The notes under the pieces were generated by a model. The model did not search any database and was not told the origin of the DNA. It was given only the letters and a program-made list of their open reading frames with translations. DNA of 37,513 nt. Origin: Candidatus Merdivivens pullistercoris (lineage in GTDB: Bacteria > Bacteroidota > Bacteroidia > Bacteroidales > UBA932). Within the stretch, counting starts at the first letter, position 1; the number at the start of each line of letters is the position of its first letter. The DNA lies in contig JADIME010000010.1 of NCBI GenBank assembly GCA_017694935.1, positions 1 through 37,513 of the forward strand, read 5' to 3'. This document shows positions 29,879 to 37,387 of this stretch, piece by piece. Made by a program: the position numbers and the translations under genes.

Positions 29879-31699
29879 ATGCGCGATTTTAATGTTTTTA
29901 TAAAAAAGACCTATCCGGTCCTGATAGCATGCATGATACTTGCCGGCAGTCTGTCCGTCAAATCATGCGCCAATACGACGACCCCTCCTTCCGGAGGATG
30001 GAAAGACACCATCCCTCCTGTCCTGCTGTACGTGGAGCCGCAGGACATGGCCACAAATGTGTCGAGGGACAAGGGCTATATCAAGATGACATTCGACGAA
30101 TATGTGGTCGTCAAGACCGCGACCGATATTTTCCTTTCCCCTCCCATGGAAAAACGCCCTGTCCACAAGATCCGCGGCAAGAGCATCATAGTATCCTTTG
30201 ACGGCAGGCTGGACTCCAACCGCACATACGTTTTAGACATGGGGCAGTCCATAGCCGACAACAACGAAGGCAACATATATCCGGGGTTCGTAATAGCGTT
30301 TTCCACAGGAAACGCAGTGGATTCCATGTACCTGACCGGAACTGTTTCCGATTGCAACACTCTTGAGCCGTTCAAAGGAGCCACCGTGGGGCTTTACATA
30401 TCCGACGACGATTCGGTAGTATTCAAGGAAAGGCCGGTGGCGGCCGCCAAGGCCGACGACTGGGGCTTTTTTGCCATAAGGAACATAAAGGACACCCTGT
30501 ACAGGATGTACGCCTTCAACGACCTTAACAATGACAACAAGTTCAATCCCGAATCGGAGGAAGTGGCGTTCATAGACTCGCTGGTGCGTCCGACGAAGGT
30601 CGTTGCGGACAATGTGCTCGAACTCCTGAAACTGGACATGACGGACACGCTCGCCTGCCTTACCAGAAGTTCCGACTATGAACTGTCGATGTTCAAGGAA
30701 GCCACTTCGAGACAGTACCTTGTAAATAAGGAACGTACAGGGGAAAAGACATTCTACATAACGTTCTCGTCGCCTTACACGCAGATAGACTCCCTGTGGT
30801 TCGAAGGCATACCGAATGAAAAGGTCATCACGCAGTTCAATGACATGCAGGACAGCCTTCTGATATGGATCAACGACGGCACCAAGATCCAGCCGGATTC
30901 GTTATGGCTGAATGTCACCTACATGAAGACCGACGATTCTTTGAAAATCCGTGTCCCGACCACGGAGCGCATAGGAATGCATAAAAGCCGCGCCATGATA
31001 CAGAATGCCAGAAGGTACAAGCCGAGGAACGAGATGTCGGCAGAAGACACTTCCACTGTGTTCAAGCTGACCGCCACGGGCGAGACTTTCGATCAGGACG
31101 GCTTCGTACTTGAATTTACATACCCTCTCGTGGAAGCCCATTTCGACTCCCTTCAGATGACGATCCTTAACCCGAGGCAGGAGGAAAGTCCCGAAAAATT
31201 CTATGTCGTGCATGATACCACGGACGTGCGGCGTTATAAGATATATCCCGAAAAACCGCTGCTTCCAGGCTACGAATGCAATCTGAAGATTCCGTACGGT
31301 GTTTTTTTCGATATAAACAGGATGCCTAACGACAGTACCAAGACAAAGGTTTCGCTCCCGACATCGGAAGATCTGAGTACATTGAGATTAAGCCTTACCG
31401 AAGTACACAGCCGGTATCTGGTGGAACTTGTAAATGAAAAGAGGACTTCCGTATTGAGGAAATACGATATAAACACCGATACTCTCCTGACTTTCCCGTA
31501 TATCAAGGAAGGGCGTTATTCCGTAAGGATTACCCAGGACAGGAACAACAACGGCATAGTGGATACGGGAGTGTTGCTCGAAAAAAAACAGCCGGAGAAA
31601 GTCAAGTTCTTGGAACTTACCGATGGCACGTATATGATAAACATTCCGGCGGCCACCGAAATAGATCAGGAAGTTAATCTTATGGAAATGTTCAGGTAA
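29879..31699 (+). CDS. Lipoprotein with N-terminal Ig-like (Big_5/SbsA) domain
   Basis: A 606-residue exported protein. The N-terminal helix ends at Cys30 (SVKSC), a loose but plausible Bacteroidota lipobox. Residues ~40-145 look like an SbsA/Big_5 Ig-like domain (KDTIPPVLLYVEPQDMATNVS and ITMTFDE-like strands, ending VIAFSTGN). A carboxypeptidase-regulatory-like beta fold then follows (about 150-210; GTVSDCNTLEPFKGATVGLYI), with NDLNNDNKFNPESEEVAF and RDRNNNGIVDTG-like calcium-type loops. Such proteins are widespread single-copy genes in the phylum but uncharacterised. The stop codon overlaps the next ATG (TAATG), so the two products probably act together at the envelope. Confidence 0.82.
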   Translation: MRDFNVFIKKTYPVLIACMILAGSLSVKSCANTTTPPSGGWKDTIPPVLLYVEPQDMATNVSRDKGYIKMTFDEYVVVKTATDIFLSPPMEKRPVHKIRGKSIIVSFDGRLDSNRTYVLDMGQSIADNNEGNIYPGFVIAFSTGNAVDSMYLTGTVSDCNTLEPFKGATVGLYISDDDSVVFKERPVAAAKADDWGFFAIRNIKDTLYRMYAFNDLNNDNKFNPESEEVAFIDSLVRPTKVVADNVLELLKLDMTDTLACLTRSSDYELSMFKEATSRQYLVNKERTGEKTFYITFSSPYTQIDSLWFEGIPNEKVITQFNDMQDSLLIWINDGTKIQPDSLWLNVTYMKTDDSLKIRVPTTERIGMHKSRAMIQNARRYKPRNEMSAEDTSTVFKLTATGETFDQDGFVLEFTYPLVEAHFDSLQMTILNPRQEESPEKFYVVHDTTDVRRYKIYPEKPLLPGYECNLKIPYGVFFDINRMPNDSTKTKVSLPTSEDLSTLRLSLTEVHSRYLVELVNEKRTSVLRKYDINTDTLLTFPYIKEGRYSVRITQDRNNNGIVDTGVLLEKKQPEKVKFLELTDGTYMINIPAATEIDQEVNLMEMFR

Positions 31700-32481
31700 T
31701 GAAAAAATATCGCATAGCGGCCCTGATTGCCGTGACCGTCATGATATTCTCGGTGCGGGGGATTCTTCCCGTCTCGGCCCAGGAATTTACCGTGGGGCTT
31801 ACCCCCGGACTCACATTCAATGATTCCACGGAAGTCATAAAGAAACCCAAGCCTGTGGAAAGATGCCATCTCATAGGCGTGAATTACAGTGTTGGCTTCG
31901 GAGGACTGTATGTGACGACTTCCACTTCGATCCAGAGGGAATTTTCTCCTTTCGGGGTCGGGATTACGTATACTTATCTGCAGGATTTGTGGGGCACCAT
32001 GTCTTATTTCGGTCTTCAGACGGGGTTGCGGTACTCTAAAGAAGGGTTTTCGTATGAAAATTCGAGATTGGAGCCATACAATACCACATTTTACGAAGTC
32101 GCCGAATTGCCTTTCACCTCGCTCTTCCATTTTGAGATACTGGACGGGTACGTAAGGCTTCTCGTGAACGGAGGCCTGTATGTGGGCTACCGTATGAAAG
32201 TGGACAGGCCGTACATGGAGACCGACGATTTCGCGGCCACCGACTGGGAAGACACGGACATACGTTTCGATTACGGAATCCGTGCAGGAGGCGGTTTCGC
32301 CATTGTCCTGCCACCGGTGGAAATACACATCGAATGCACTTACAAGCATTCGTTCTCCCCTATTTACCAGCCTTCGAGGGACAGTGAATATTATTATACG
32401 TATGAGTACCCCAACCAGATACTCATTTCGGTCGGAGTCCATTTCCAGTTAGGCCGCAAGTTTTTTCTGAAAGATAATTAA
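31699..32481 (+). CDS. Predicted outer-membrane beta-barrel protein, function unknown
   Basis: A 260-residue protein with a clear signal peptide (about 1-30, ending LPVSAQ). The rest is rich in alternating hydrophobic/aromatic strands with turns: FTVGLTPGLTF, YSVGFGGLYVTTS, YFGLQTGLRYS, VRLLVNGGLYVGYRM, FDYGIRAGGGFAIVL and ILISVGVHFQLGRKFFLKDN. This matches the small PorT/OmpA-like barrel type, with a terminal aromatic strand near the C terminus. The start overlaps the stop of the Ig-like lipoprotein by one base, suggesting an interacting pair. No functional residue can be named. Confidence 0.75.
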   Translation: MKKYRIAALIAVTVMIFSVRGILPVSAQEFTVGLTPGLTFNDSTEVIKKPKPVERCHLIGVNYSVGFGGLYVTTSTSIQREFSPFGVGITYTYLQDLWGTMSYFGLQTGLRYSKEGFSYENSRLEPYNTTFYEVAELPFTSLFHFEILDGYVRLLVNGGLYVGYRMKVDRPYMETDDFAATDWEDTDIRFDYGIRAGGGFAIVLPPVEIHIECTYKHSFSPIYQPSRDSEYYYTYEYPNQILISVGVHFQLGRKFFLKDN

Positions 32482-32499
32482 GAAATTATTTAAAACCGC

Positions 32500-32511
32500 C
32501 TGTAATTACAG
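32500..32511. other. Perfect 12-base palindrome upstream of ispG
   Basis: CTGTAATTACAG is fully self-complementary and lies 24 bases before the ispG ATG. It could be an operator half-pair or chance in A/T-rich DNA; nothing else supports a binding site. Confidence 0.3.
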
Positions 32512-32534
32512 CAAGTTCATAAAAACCGTTGTTT

Positions 32535-33899
32535 ATGGCAGTCAGAATCATGCAGAACGAAAAGGCATTCAAAACCATATCGGCCACGGTCGGCCGCGCG
32601 GACAGCCCTTCCAAGGTAATCATAGGTGCAGGGCATCCGATAGTGATACAGACAATGTGCAATACACACACTGCCGATGTGTACGCTTCTGTCGCCCAAT
32701 GTGCAAGGCTTGCCGCGTGCGGGGCGCAGATGATAAGGCTTACGACACAAGGGATGCGCGAAGTGGAAGCCCTTGCCGCAATCAGGGAAAGACTCCACGC
32801 TCAAGGGATATTCACGCCGCTTGTAGCCGATGTGCATTTCTCGGCGGACGTGGCCTTGGCGGTGGCCGGGATAGCCGACAAGGTAAGGATAAACCCGGGC
32901 AATTTCGCAAAAGAGCATGATACCGCATGCAGGAAACTTTCAGAACTCATAGAAGTCTGCCGCAAAAATGGTACGGCAATCCGTATCGGCTTGAATCACG
33001 GTTCATTGGGTGAAAGGATAACCGGTCTTTACGGAGATACGCCACGGGGAATGGAAGAGGCTGCCATGGAATGGATCAGGATGTGCATCGGGCAAGGGTT
33101 TTTCAATGTAGTGGTCTCGTTGAAGTCAAGCAACACTCTGGTCATGGTGCAGGCGTACAGGATGCTGTATGAGGCCATGAAAAAGGAAGGCTTCCTGTTC
33201 CCCATGCATTTGGGGGTGACCGAGGCCGGCAACGGGGACAGCGGGCGTATCAAGTCCGTGGTAGGCATCTCCTCCCTGCTGGAAGACGGCATCGGGGATA
33301 CGATAAGGGTCTCTCTGACGGAAGACCCTGTGTACGAACTGCCTGTGGCCGCTTATCTGGCAAGACGGTACAGCAAGGGGCGGGCAGTCTACGCAAGGGA
33401 AGAGGAAGATTCCTGCGCTGAATGGGACAAAGCCATGCAGGCATCCAAGGACAAGGAAAGGGAGACGATGATTGCCGATCTTGCCTGTCTGTACGGGAAG
33501 AAACTGTTGGACAAAGAGATAGATGACTTCTCCCCCGCTTCCTCGTATCCCTGTCTTACGGAAGAAGAGTCCGCGTATCTGAAAGACGAGATAATGCAGG
33601 CCGCACGCCGGAGATTCTATAAGCCGGAATACATAGCCTGCCCCGGCTGCGGAAGGACGATGTACGACCTTGAAAGGGTTTTCGATGAAGTGAAACGCCG
33701 TACCGCCCATCTGAAAGGCCTGCGGATAGCCGTGATGGGCTGCATAGTAAACGGCCCGGGAGAAATGGCGGATGCCGACTGGGGCTATGTCGGCGAAGGC
33801 GGCGGCAAGGTAACCATATACAAAGGCAAGGAACCTGTCCTCCGCCATGTCCCTCAGGACGAAGCCATAGACAGGCTGCTCGAACTTATCGGCTTCTAA
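32535..33899 (+). CDS. ispG: 4-hydroxy-3-methylbut-2-en-1-yl diphosphate synthase IspG (short-insert form)
   Basis: A 454-residue [4Fe-4S] enzyme of the MEP isoprenoid pathway, converting MEcPP to HMBPP. The TIM barrel occupies about residues 1-270 (PIVIQTMCNTHTADV, VADVHFSADVALA, KVRINPGNF, GLNHGSLGERI, HLGVTEAGNGDSGRIKS). The cluster-binding C-terminal domain has C369, C372, C403 and E410 (ACPGCGR, MGCIVNGPGEMADADWGYVG). Between them is an insert of about 90 residues. That is shorter than the A* domain of most Bacteroidota and plant enzymes but longer than in the ~370-residue E. coli type. ATG at 32535 is chosen; a TTG two codons upstream or an ATG five codons downstream are alternatives. 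Confidence 0.95.
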   Translation: MAVRIMQNEKAFKTISATVGRADSPSKVIIGAGHPIVIQTMCNTHTADVYASVAQCARLAACGAQMIRLTTQGMREVEALAAIRERLHAQGIFTPLVADVHFSADVALAVAGIADKVRINPGNFAKEHDTACRKLSELIEVCRKNGTAIRIGLNHGSLGERITGLYGDTPRGMEEAAMEWIRMCIGQGFFNVVVSLKSSNTLVMVQAYRMLYEAMKKEGFLFPMHLGVTEAGNGDSGRIKSVVGISSLLEDGIGDTIRVSLTEDPVYELPVAAYLARRYSKGRAVYAREEEDSCAEWDKAMQASKDKERETMIADLACLYGKKLLDKEIDDFSPASSYPCLTEEESAYLKDEIMQAARRRFYKPEYIACPGCGRTMYDLERVFDEVKRRTAHLKGLRIAVMGCIVNGPGEMADADWGYVGEGGGKVTIYKGKEPVLRHVPQDEAIDRLLELIGF

Positions 33900-33933
33900 A
33901 AAAGCCGTCCTGCGAATGGGCAGGACAGCTTTT
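33900..33933 (+). terminator. Rho-independent terminator after ispG
   Basis: AAAAGCCGTCCTGC (33900-33913) pairs with GCAGGACAGCTTTT (33920-33933), 14 pairs with one mismatch or wobble and a six-base loop. The stem itself ends in a T-run. It starts at the ispG stop codon and ends the ligA-ispG run. Its A/T flanks would also let it act for the opposing small genes. Confidence 0.85.
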
Positions 33934-33997
33934 CCCTAATCAATATTGCAAAAAAGAGTTTATTTATCCAGTTTCAGCATTCTCCGGTCAGCCAACT

Positions 33998-34327
33998 TTA
34001 GTCCGCAACGGAAATGTTGCTTGCGGCCACATATTCATACGGCACGTATTTCTGTAACTGTGCGGCTGCCACTTTGCCGCTTTTTGTCTTGTACATTACC
34101 ACCTGAAGGGTCGGTGCGGAGGATTTGCGGTAATTGTCGATTTGTGTGAAGTCCTTGTCCTCGATGCATTTCTTCAACCCGTATTCTTCGGTAAGGTCAA
34201 AATATTCGACGGATTTTTTCAACGGTGAATCTTCCGGGGTGAAAATGAACTGCTTGCCCAAAAGTTTGCGTTTTACTATTATCTTTCCGTTTGAAGCTTC
34301 TACTAATGAATTGTCTATGAGGTTCAT
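33998..34327 (-). CDS. Hypothetical small soluble protein sharing a domain with the upstream gene
   Basis: A 109-residue protein without signal peptide or membrane helix. It is not a family I recognise. Residues about 24-106 align with residues 81-165 of the 186-residue protein encoded just upstream: KQFIFTP against KKIYFKP, EYFD against FYFD, and LQVVMYKTKSGKVAAAQL against LIIMYKAPKSNVVCAQI. It therefore looks like a stand-alone copy of that protein's soluble domain. The genes are 27 bases apart on the same strand and are probably co-transcribed. Confidence 0.65.
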   Translation of the reverse strand: MNLIDNSLVEASNGKIIVKRKLLGKQFIFTPEDSPLKKSVEYFDLTEEYGLKKCIEDKDFTQIDNYRKSSAPTLQVVMYKTKSGKVAAAQLQKYVPYEYVAASNISVAD

Positions 34328-34354
34328 AATCTGTTTTCTTTTGATTGGTTCGTA

Positions 34355-34915
34355 TTACTTTCCGTATTGATAGAAAAAGTCTAATAATGAGGTTTTTTTA
34401 GGGATGTTATGTTCACCGTCTTTCAGCATCACTATATCTCCGCAAGGCTTGAAATGCATTTCGGAAACAGTGCATATCTGGGCACATACTACATTGCTTT
34501 TCGGGGCCTTGTACATTATGATGAGATATTGTTGTGAGTGGTTTCTCGGCATGTCCGCTATGGCTTGGAAATCCCCTTTGGCCAACAGGCCGGCTATCTT
34601 GTCCAGATTCCTTCCGTCAAAATAGAATTCGCATCTTTCCATCCAGTCGTGGGATGGCTTGAAGTATATCTTCTTGCTGTCCCCCGCCACATAGAATATA
34701 ACGAGGCACAGGGCTATGGTAGCCGCAAGAATCAGCATTGTCACTGCAAAATCATAAAATCCCCCGTCTCTCAATGACGGCACGAGGATGGCTATGATAA
34801 AAGGCACTATGCATACAATGATGGATAGCAATGCCCACCTGTTGCCCGTGTGGCGGATTGAAAAGTCTTTTGAATATTTGTCTAAAGTCTTGTCTATATT
34901 TATCGTATTGGTCAT
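34355..34915 (-). CDS. Hypothetical two-helix membrane protein with a C-terminal soluble domain
   Basis: A 186-residue protein, unrecognised. After a short polar N terminus there are two hydrophobic helices, about residues 27-46 (ALLSIIVCIVPFIIAILV) and 57-77 (AVTMLILAATIALCLVIFYV). A soluble alpha/beta domain follows (81-165) that is repeated in the 109-residue neighbour. This layout recalls small YcxB-type or PH-like membrane proteins, but no specific motif proves it. The region between this start and 35112 (~197 bases) holds several small stems, such as GGCCTGAGGCC, and no gene. Confidence 0.65.
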   Translation of the reverse strand: MTNTINIDKTLDKYSKDFSIRHTGNRWALLSIIVCIVPFIIAILVPSLRDGGFYDFAVTMLILAATIALCLVIFYVAGDSKKIYFKPSHDWMERCEFYFDGRNLDKIAGLLAKGDFQAIADMPRNHSQQYLIIMYKAPKSNVVCAQICTVSEMHFKPCGDIVMLKDGEHNIPKKTSLLDFFYQYGK

Positions 34916-35111
34916 GATTGTCTTTTTTCGTTAAACATGTTTGTGATGTCAGTGGTTTTTGACATGTTTGCAATGCACATGCTCCATGTTTCCTGTTTCC
35001 GATGCATTATCGGAACATCTCGGCATGGCAGTACCCGGTATGCGGCGGCATAGGCATTCGGGCCCTTTCAGGCCTGAGGCCGGCATTCCGGAAAATAAAA
35101 AAGACAATACG

Positions 35112-35519
35112 CTAAATGATGATCCGTTTTAAGGATGCGGTTATGTAATCGGACATGGAACCGGATATTACGCCGTTTCTTGTATTTGAAGTGAAGCGGT
35201 TTCGGCAGTAGAATTCACTGTCATGCCCGATCGTCCGCGAGGATGATTTCAGTATATCGATACTTTTGTAAGAATGATTCTGGACTTTTGCAGATTGAAG
35301 CGTGTATTGCCTTGCCGTCATTATCACATTGGCCGAAGAAGCCATCGCATCGCTGAGGTACTTCCTGCTTACGGCCTGCTGTTCCGCCCACGCGTCAAGC
35401 AGAGCGCTTTCCGTGGTCGTTTCCATGCTTTCTGTCCGGTCTTGTTGCGATGTCTCGACACCTTTTTCTATGAAAAAAAGTGACAATGAAACAGCTAATA
35501 TGGCAAGCCAAAATCTCAT
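35112..35519 (-). CDS. Hypothetical small exported or membrane-anchored protein
   Basis: A 135-residue protein of unknown function. Residues 1-18 (MRFWLAILAVSLSLFFIE) form a single hydrophobic segment that may be a signal peptide or an anchor. The remainder is Ser/Thr-rich and polar, with a likely helical stretch (ESALLDAWAEQQAVSRKYLSDAM) and one Cys. A consensus promoter belonging to the dispersed repeat lies 60-91 bases upstream, which supports real transcription. No homologous family is recognised. Confidence 0.55.
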   Translation of the reverse strand: MRFWLAILAVSLSLFFIEKGVETSQQDRTESMETTTESALLDAWAEQQAVSRKYLSDAMASSANVIMTARQYTLQSAKVQNHSYKSIDILKSSSRTIGHDSEFYCRNRFTSNTRNGVISGSMSDYITASLKRIII

Positions 35520-35578
35520 GTTGTTAATATAATGCCTATTATATCATTCCGGCCATATACCCTGACCGAAAAACGGTG

Positions 35579-35610
35579 CAAATATACAGAGAAGCCGAGA
35601 GCAATGCAAA
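35579..35610 (-). promoter_or_regulatory. Promoter of the 135-residue hypothetical gene
   Basis: On the minus strand: TTTG (35610-35607), a 20-base spacer CATTGCTCTCGGCTTCTCTG, and TATATTTG (35586-35579). The spacer is nearly the same as in the rarA promoter. Initiation near 35572 gives a leader of about 53 bases. Confidence 0.75.
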
Positions 35611-35758
35611 TTTATTTGCATTTGCCTGTTCCGTCCGGAGAAGCCGGGAGGCCTTGGACTTCCGGATGCGACGGGCGGAACAGGCGGTGCAAGTCGTGAG
35701 ACTTGCATTGCCGAGGCGTGAACCGTATTTCTGCCGCAAGGCAAATATCGCGGAAGCC
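35579..35758 (-). repeat. Promoter-carrying dispersed repeat, copy B
   Basis: The reverse complement of 35704-35758 (GGCTTCCGCGATATTTGCC ... CAGAAATACGGTTCACGCC) and of 35579-35613 match copy A at 6464-6520 and 6521-6556. Between the two parts copy B has about 90 extra bases, mainly an inverted segment and an ACTTGCA duplication. Confidence 0.75.
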
Positions 35759-35766
35759 TGAGGTCC

Positions 35767-35807
35767 GGGAAAGTGAACAGATTTTCCGTGTTTTCAATGC
35801 ACTTTCT
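35767..35807. repeat. REP-like palindromic unit, copy 3
   Basis: GGGAAAGTG (35767-35775) faces CACTTTC (35800-35806), with an interior that differs from copies 1 and 2. Confidence 0.6.
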
Positions 35808-35870
35808 CCGTAACGAAATGATACCTTCGGCATCAGGAGCTATTCTATCGGCATCCTTTGAGCATCCTTG

Positions 35871-35916
35871 CCGGGAAAGTGAATATTTTTTCCAGCAAAC
35901 CTGTTCACTTTCCCGG
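35871..35916. repeat. REP-like palindromic unit, copy 4
   Basis: CCGGGAAAGTGAA (35871-35883) and TTCACTTTCCCGG (35904-35916) form a perfect 13-base inverted repeat with a 20-base loop. This is the most regular member of the set. Confidence 0.75.
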
Positions 35917-36121
35917 GGTGAGAAGACAGGTTTTCGTGCTGGTGTCGCCGTTTTCATTTCCGATCCTTTCGATTTTGCTCGCGGGCTCAGCCTTTGACCT
36001 ATCAGTGCATACGAGGAACTGACGGAGAAAGTCGGTGCAGACTCCACGCCGGCCATGTTCCACAGGCAAGTAAGGCAAATAAAAAGTAGAAAAAGATAAG
36101 GTAGTAAACCTCGCAATACCA

Positions 36122-36940
36122 TTAACAGTCTTTTCTATATTCTGATGGCGACAGATGAATCCGCTTTTGTACGTATCGGCTGAAATAAGACACGGAAGAA
36201 AAATTCATCCGTTCCGCGATTTCCGTCAGCGAGAGTTTTTTCTGCCGGAGCAGGCGGGTAATTTCCTGTATGGTAAAGCGGTCAATCCAGTAAGAAGCGG
36301 GCTTGCCACTAACCTTTTTACATATTTCAGAGAGATAATGCGGCGTAATGCAAAGGTGTGATGCATAAAATTCAAGGTCTCTGTTTCGGATGTATTCACC
36401 GTTATACAGCAATTCTATGAAATTCCGCAACAGGGAGGTGATGCGCTCTGACACTTGCAGCTCTTTGTTGCTGCGTGCGTGAATGTCGTACAGGTCAAGG
36501 ATATGCGCGGTCAGCAAGCTGCCTAATAATTCTTCGCGGAAAAAATGCTTCTCATCTTCCATACGCATATGCAGATATTGCAAGGCAGCCTCGCATATCC
36601 GGAAGTCCCGTTCAGACAATTTCATGACAGGATTCCGTAAGAGCGACAAGTGTCCTATGATGCCATAGTTGCTGCGGATGGCAATCGAAGTGACGAATGC
36701 TTCCGATAGGTTCATCAGGATGCCTTGAAAATCATCCGATGCCGAGAAGTTAGAAGCAAGTGCAGCATTGGGCAGAATCACATAATCACCTGCAGAAATG
36801 TTATAATGGGTATCCTGGAAAGTAAATCCCATATTGCCTTTCCGGCAAAGGAATACCATGGATAACAACGGAAGAGCCGTTTCCTGCGATATCACGACCG
36901 TTGATGATTTTTCCGGCGAAGATATGACAATCGGTTCCAT
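36122..36940 (-). CDS. AraC-family transcriptional regulator
   Basis: A 272-residue regulator. The N-terminal ~150 residues form a cupin-like sensing domain (MGFTFQDTHYNISAGDYVILPNA). The C-terminal ~85 residues carry the two helix-turn-helix motifs: DLEFYASHLCITPHYLSEICKKVSGKPASYWI, then SLTEIAERMNFSSVSYFSRYVQKRIHLSPSEYR. The second matches the AraC signature well. The start is uncertain: the first ~15 codons overlap an opposing frame with DUF4595-like content, so Met28 (36859) is an alternative start. Its regulon and ligand are unknown; nothing adjacent is an obvious target. Confidence 0.88.
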   Translation of the reverse strand: MEPIVISSPEKSSTVVISQETALPLLSMVFLCRKGNMGFTFQDTHYNISAGDYVILPNAALASNFSASDDFQGILMNLSEAFVTSIAIRSNYGIIGHLSLLRNPVMKLSERDFRICEAALQYLHMRMEDEKHFFREELLGSLLTAHILDLYDIHARSNKELQVSERITSLLRNFIELLYNGEYIRNRDLEFYASHLCITPHYLSEICKKVSGKPASYWIDRFTIQEITRLLRQKKLSLTEIAERMNFSSVSYFSRYVQKRIHLSPSEYRKDC

Positions 36941-37352
36941 AAATTTCAGTTATGACGGAGAAAACCGTCTTACAAAGATAAGCAGTGCCGACAGCGATTT
37001 TGGTACAGTAGATATTTTCATCACATGGGAAGGCGGCAATATCACATTAATGGAAAGCAACTTTATGGGCGATGTCATGTCTGCATCTTCAAGGACATAC
37101 GGGCAAATCCCTAACGATGCAAACATAGACCTTACATCTATCATTACATCTTCCAATCCTGCAGATCAAAGCAATTTCATGTTATTGGGGCTCGTAGGCG
37201 AATGCAATGCTGATATGACACAATCTGAAAACATAGACGGGATAACCTATACTTACAGCTACGCTTTTGATGATTCCGGGCGGGTGGTCAAAGCGGAAAT
37301 CAACAGAGACGGTTCATTGGAAGCTACATACGAAATAAAGTACGCGGAATAA
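36834..37352 (+). pseudogene. 5'-truncated DUF4595-like domain remnant
   Basis: An open frame of 172 codons whose portion from about 36900 (DFSGEDMTIGSINFSYDGENRLTKIS ... GRVVKAEINRDG...YEIKYAE) resembles the C-terminal part of exported DUF4595 proteins. These normally start with a lipoprotein signal and are over 250 residues long. Here no signal peptide is present, and the first ~35 codons simply read the opposite strand of the araC-type gene. It is best explained as the 3' remnant of a secreted-protein gene cut off by a rearrangement at roughly 36890-36940. A functional short cytoplasmic protein is less likely. Confidence 0.6.
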
Positions 37353-37387
37353 CACGTGAAGACCTGATACTCCTCGCTTTGAACTAA

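Larger units (their letters stand above)
35520..36121. repeat. Repeat-rich intergenic region upstream of the 135-residue gene
   Basis: About 600 bases without a convincing gene. It contains, from left to right, the promoter-carrying repeat (35579-35758, minus orientation) with an extra internal inverted segment (CCTGTTCCGTCCGGA against CCGGATGCGACGGGCGGAAC, about 35625-35692), two GGGAAAGTG palindromic units, and ~160 bases before the AraC stop codon. An open frame on the minus strand starts at the AraC stop (TAATG) with a signal-peptide-like beginning but runs entirely through the repeats. Confidence 0.7.

Noticed and set aside
35544..36122. 192-codon minus-strand open frame starting at the AraC stop (TAATG) with a signal-peptide-like N terminus
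   Set aside because: It runs through two palindromic units, the dispersed repeat and its promoter, and its middle and end are repeat-derived. Only the first ~30 residues look protein-like, so it is more likely an accidental frame.
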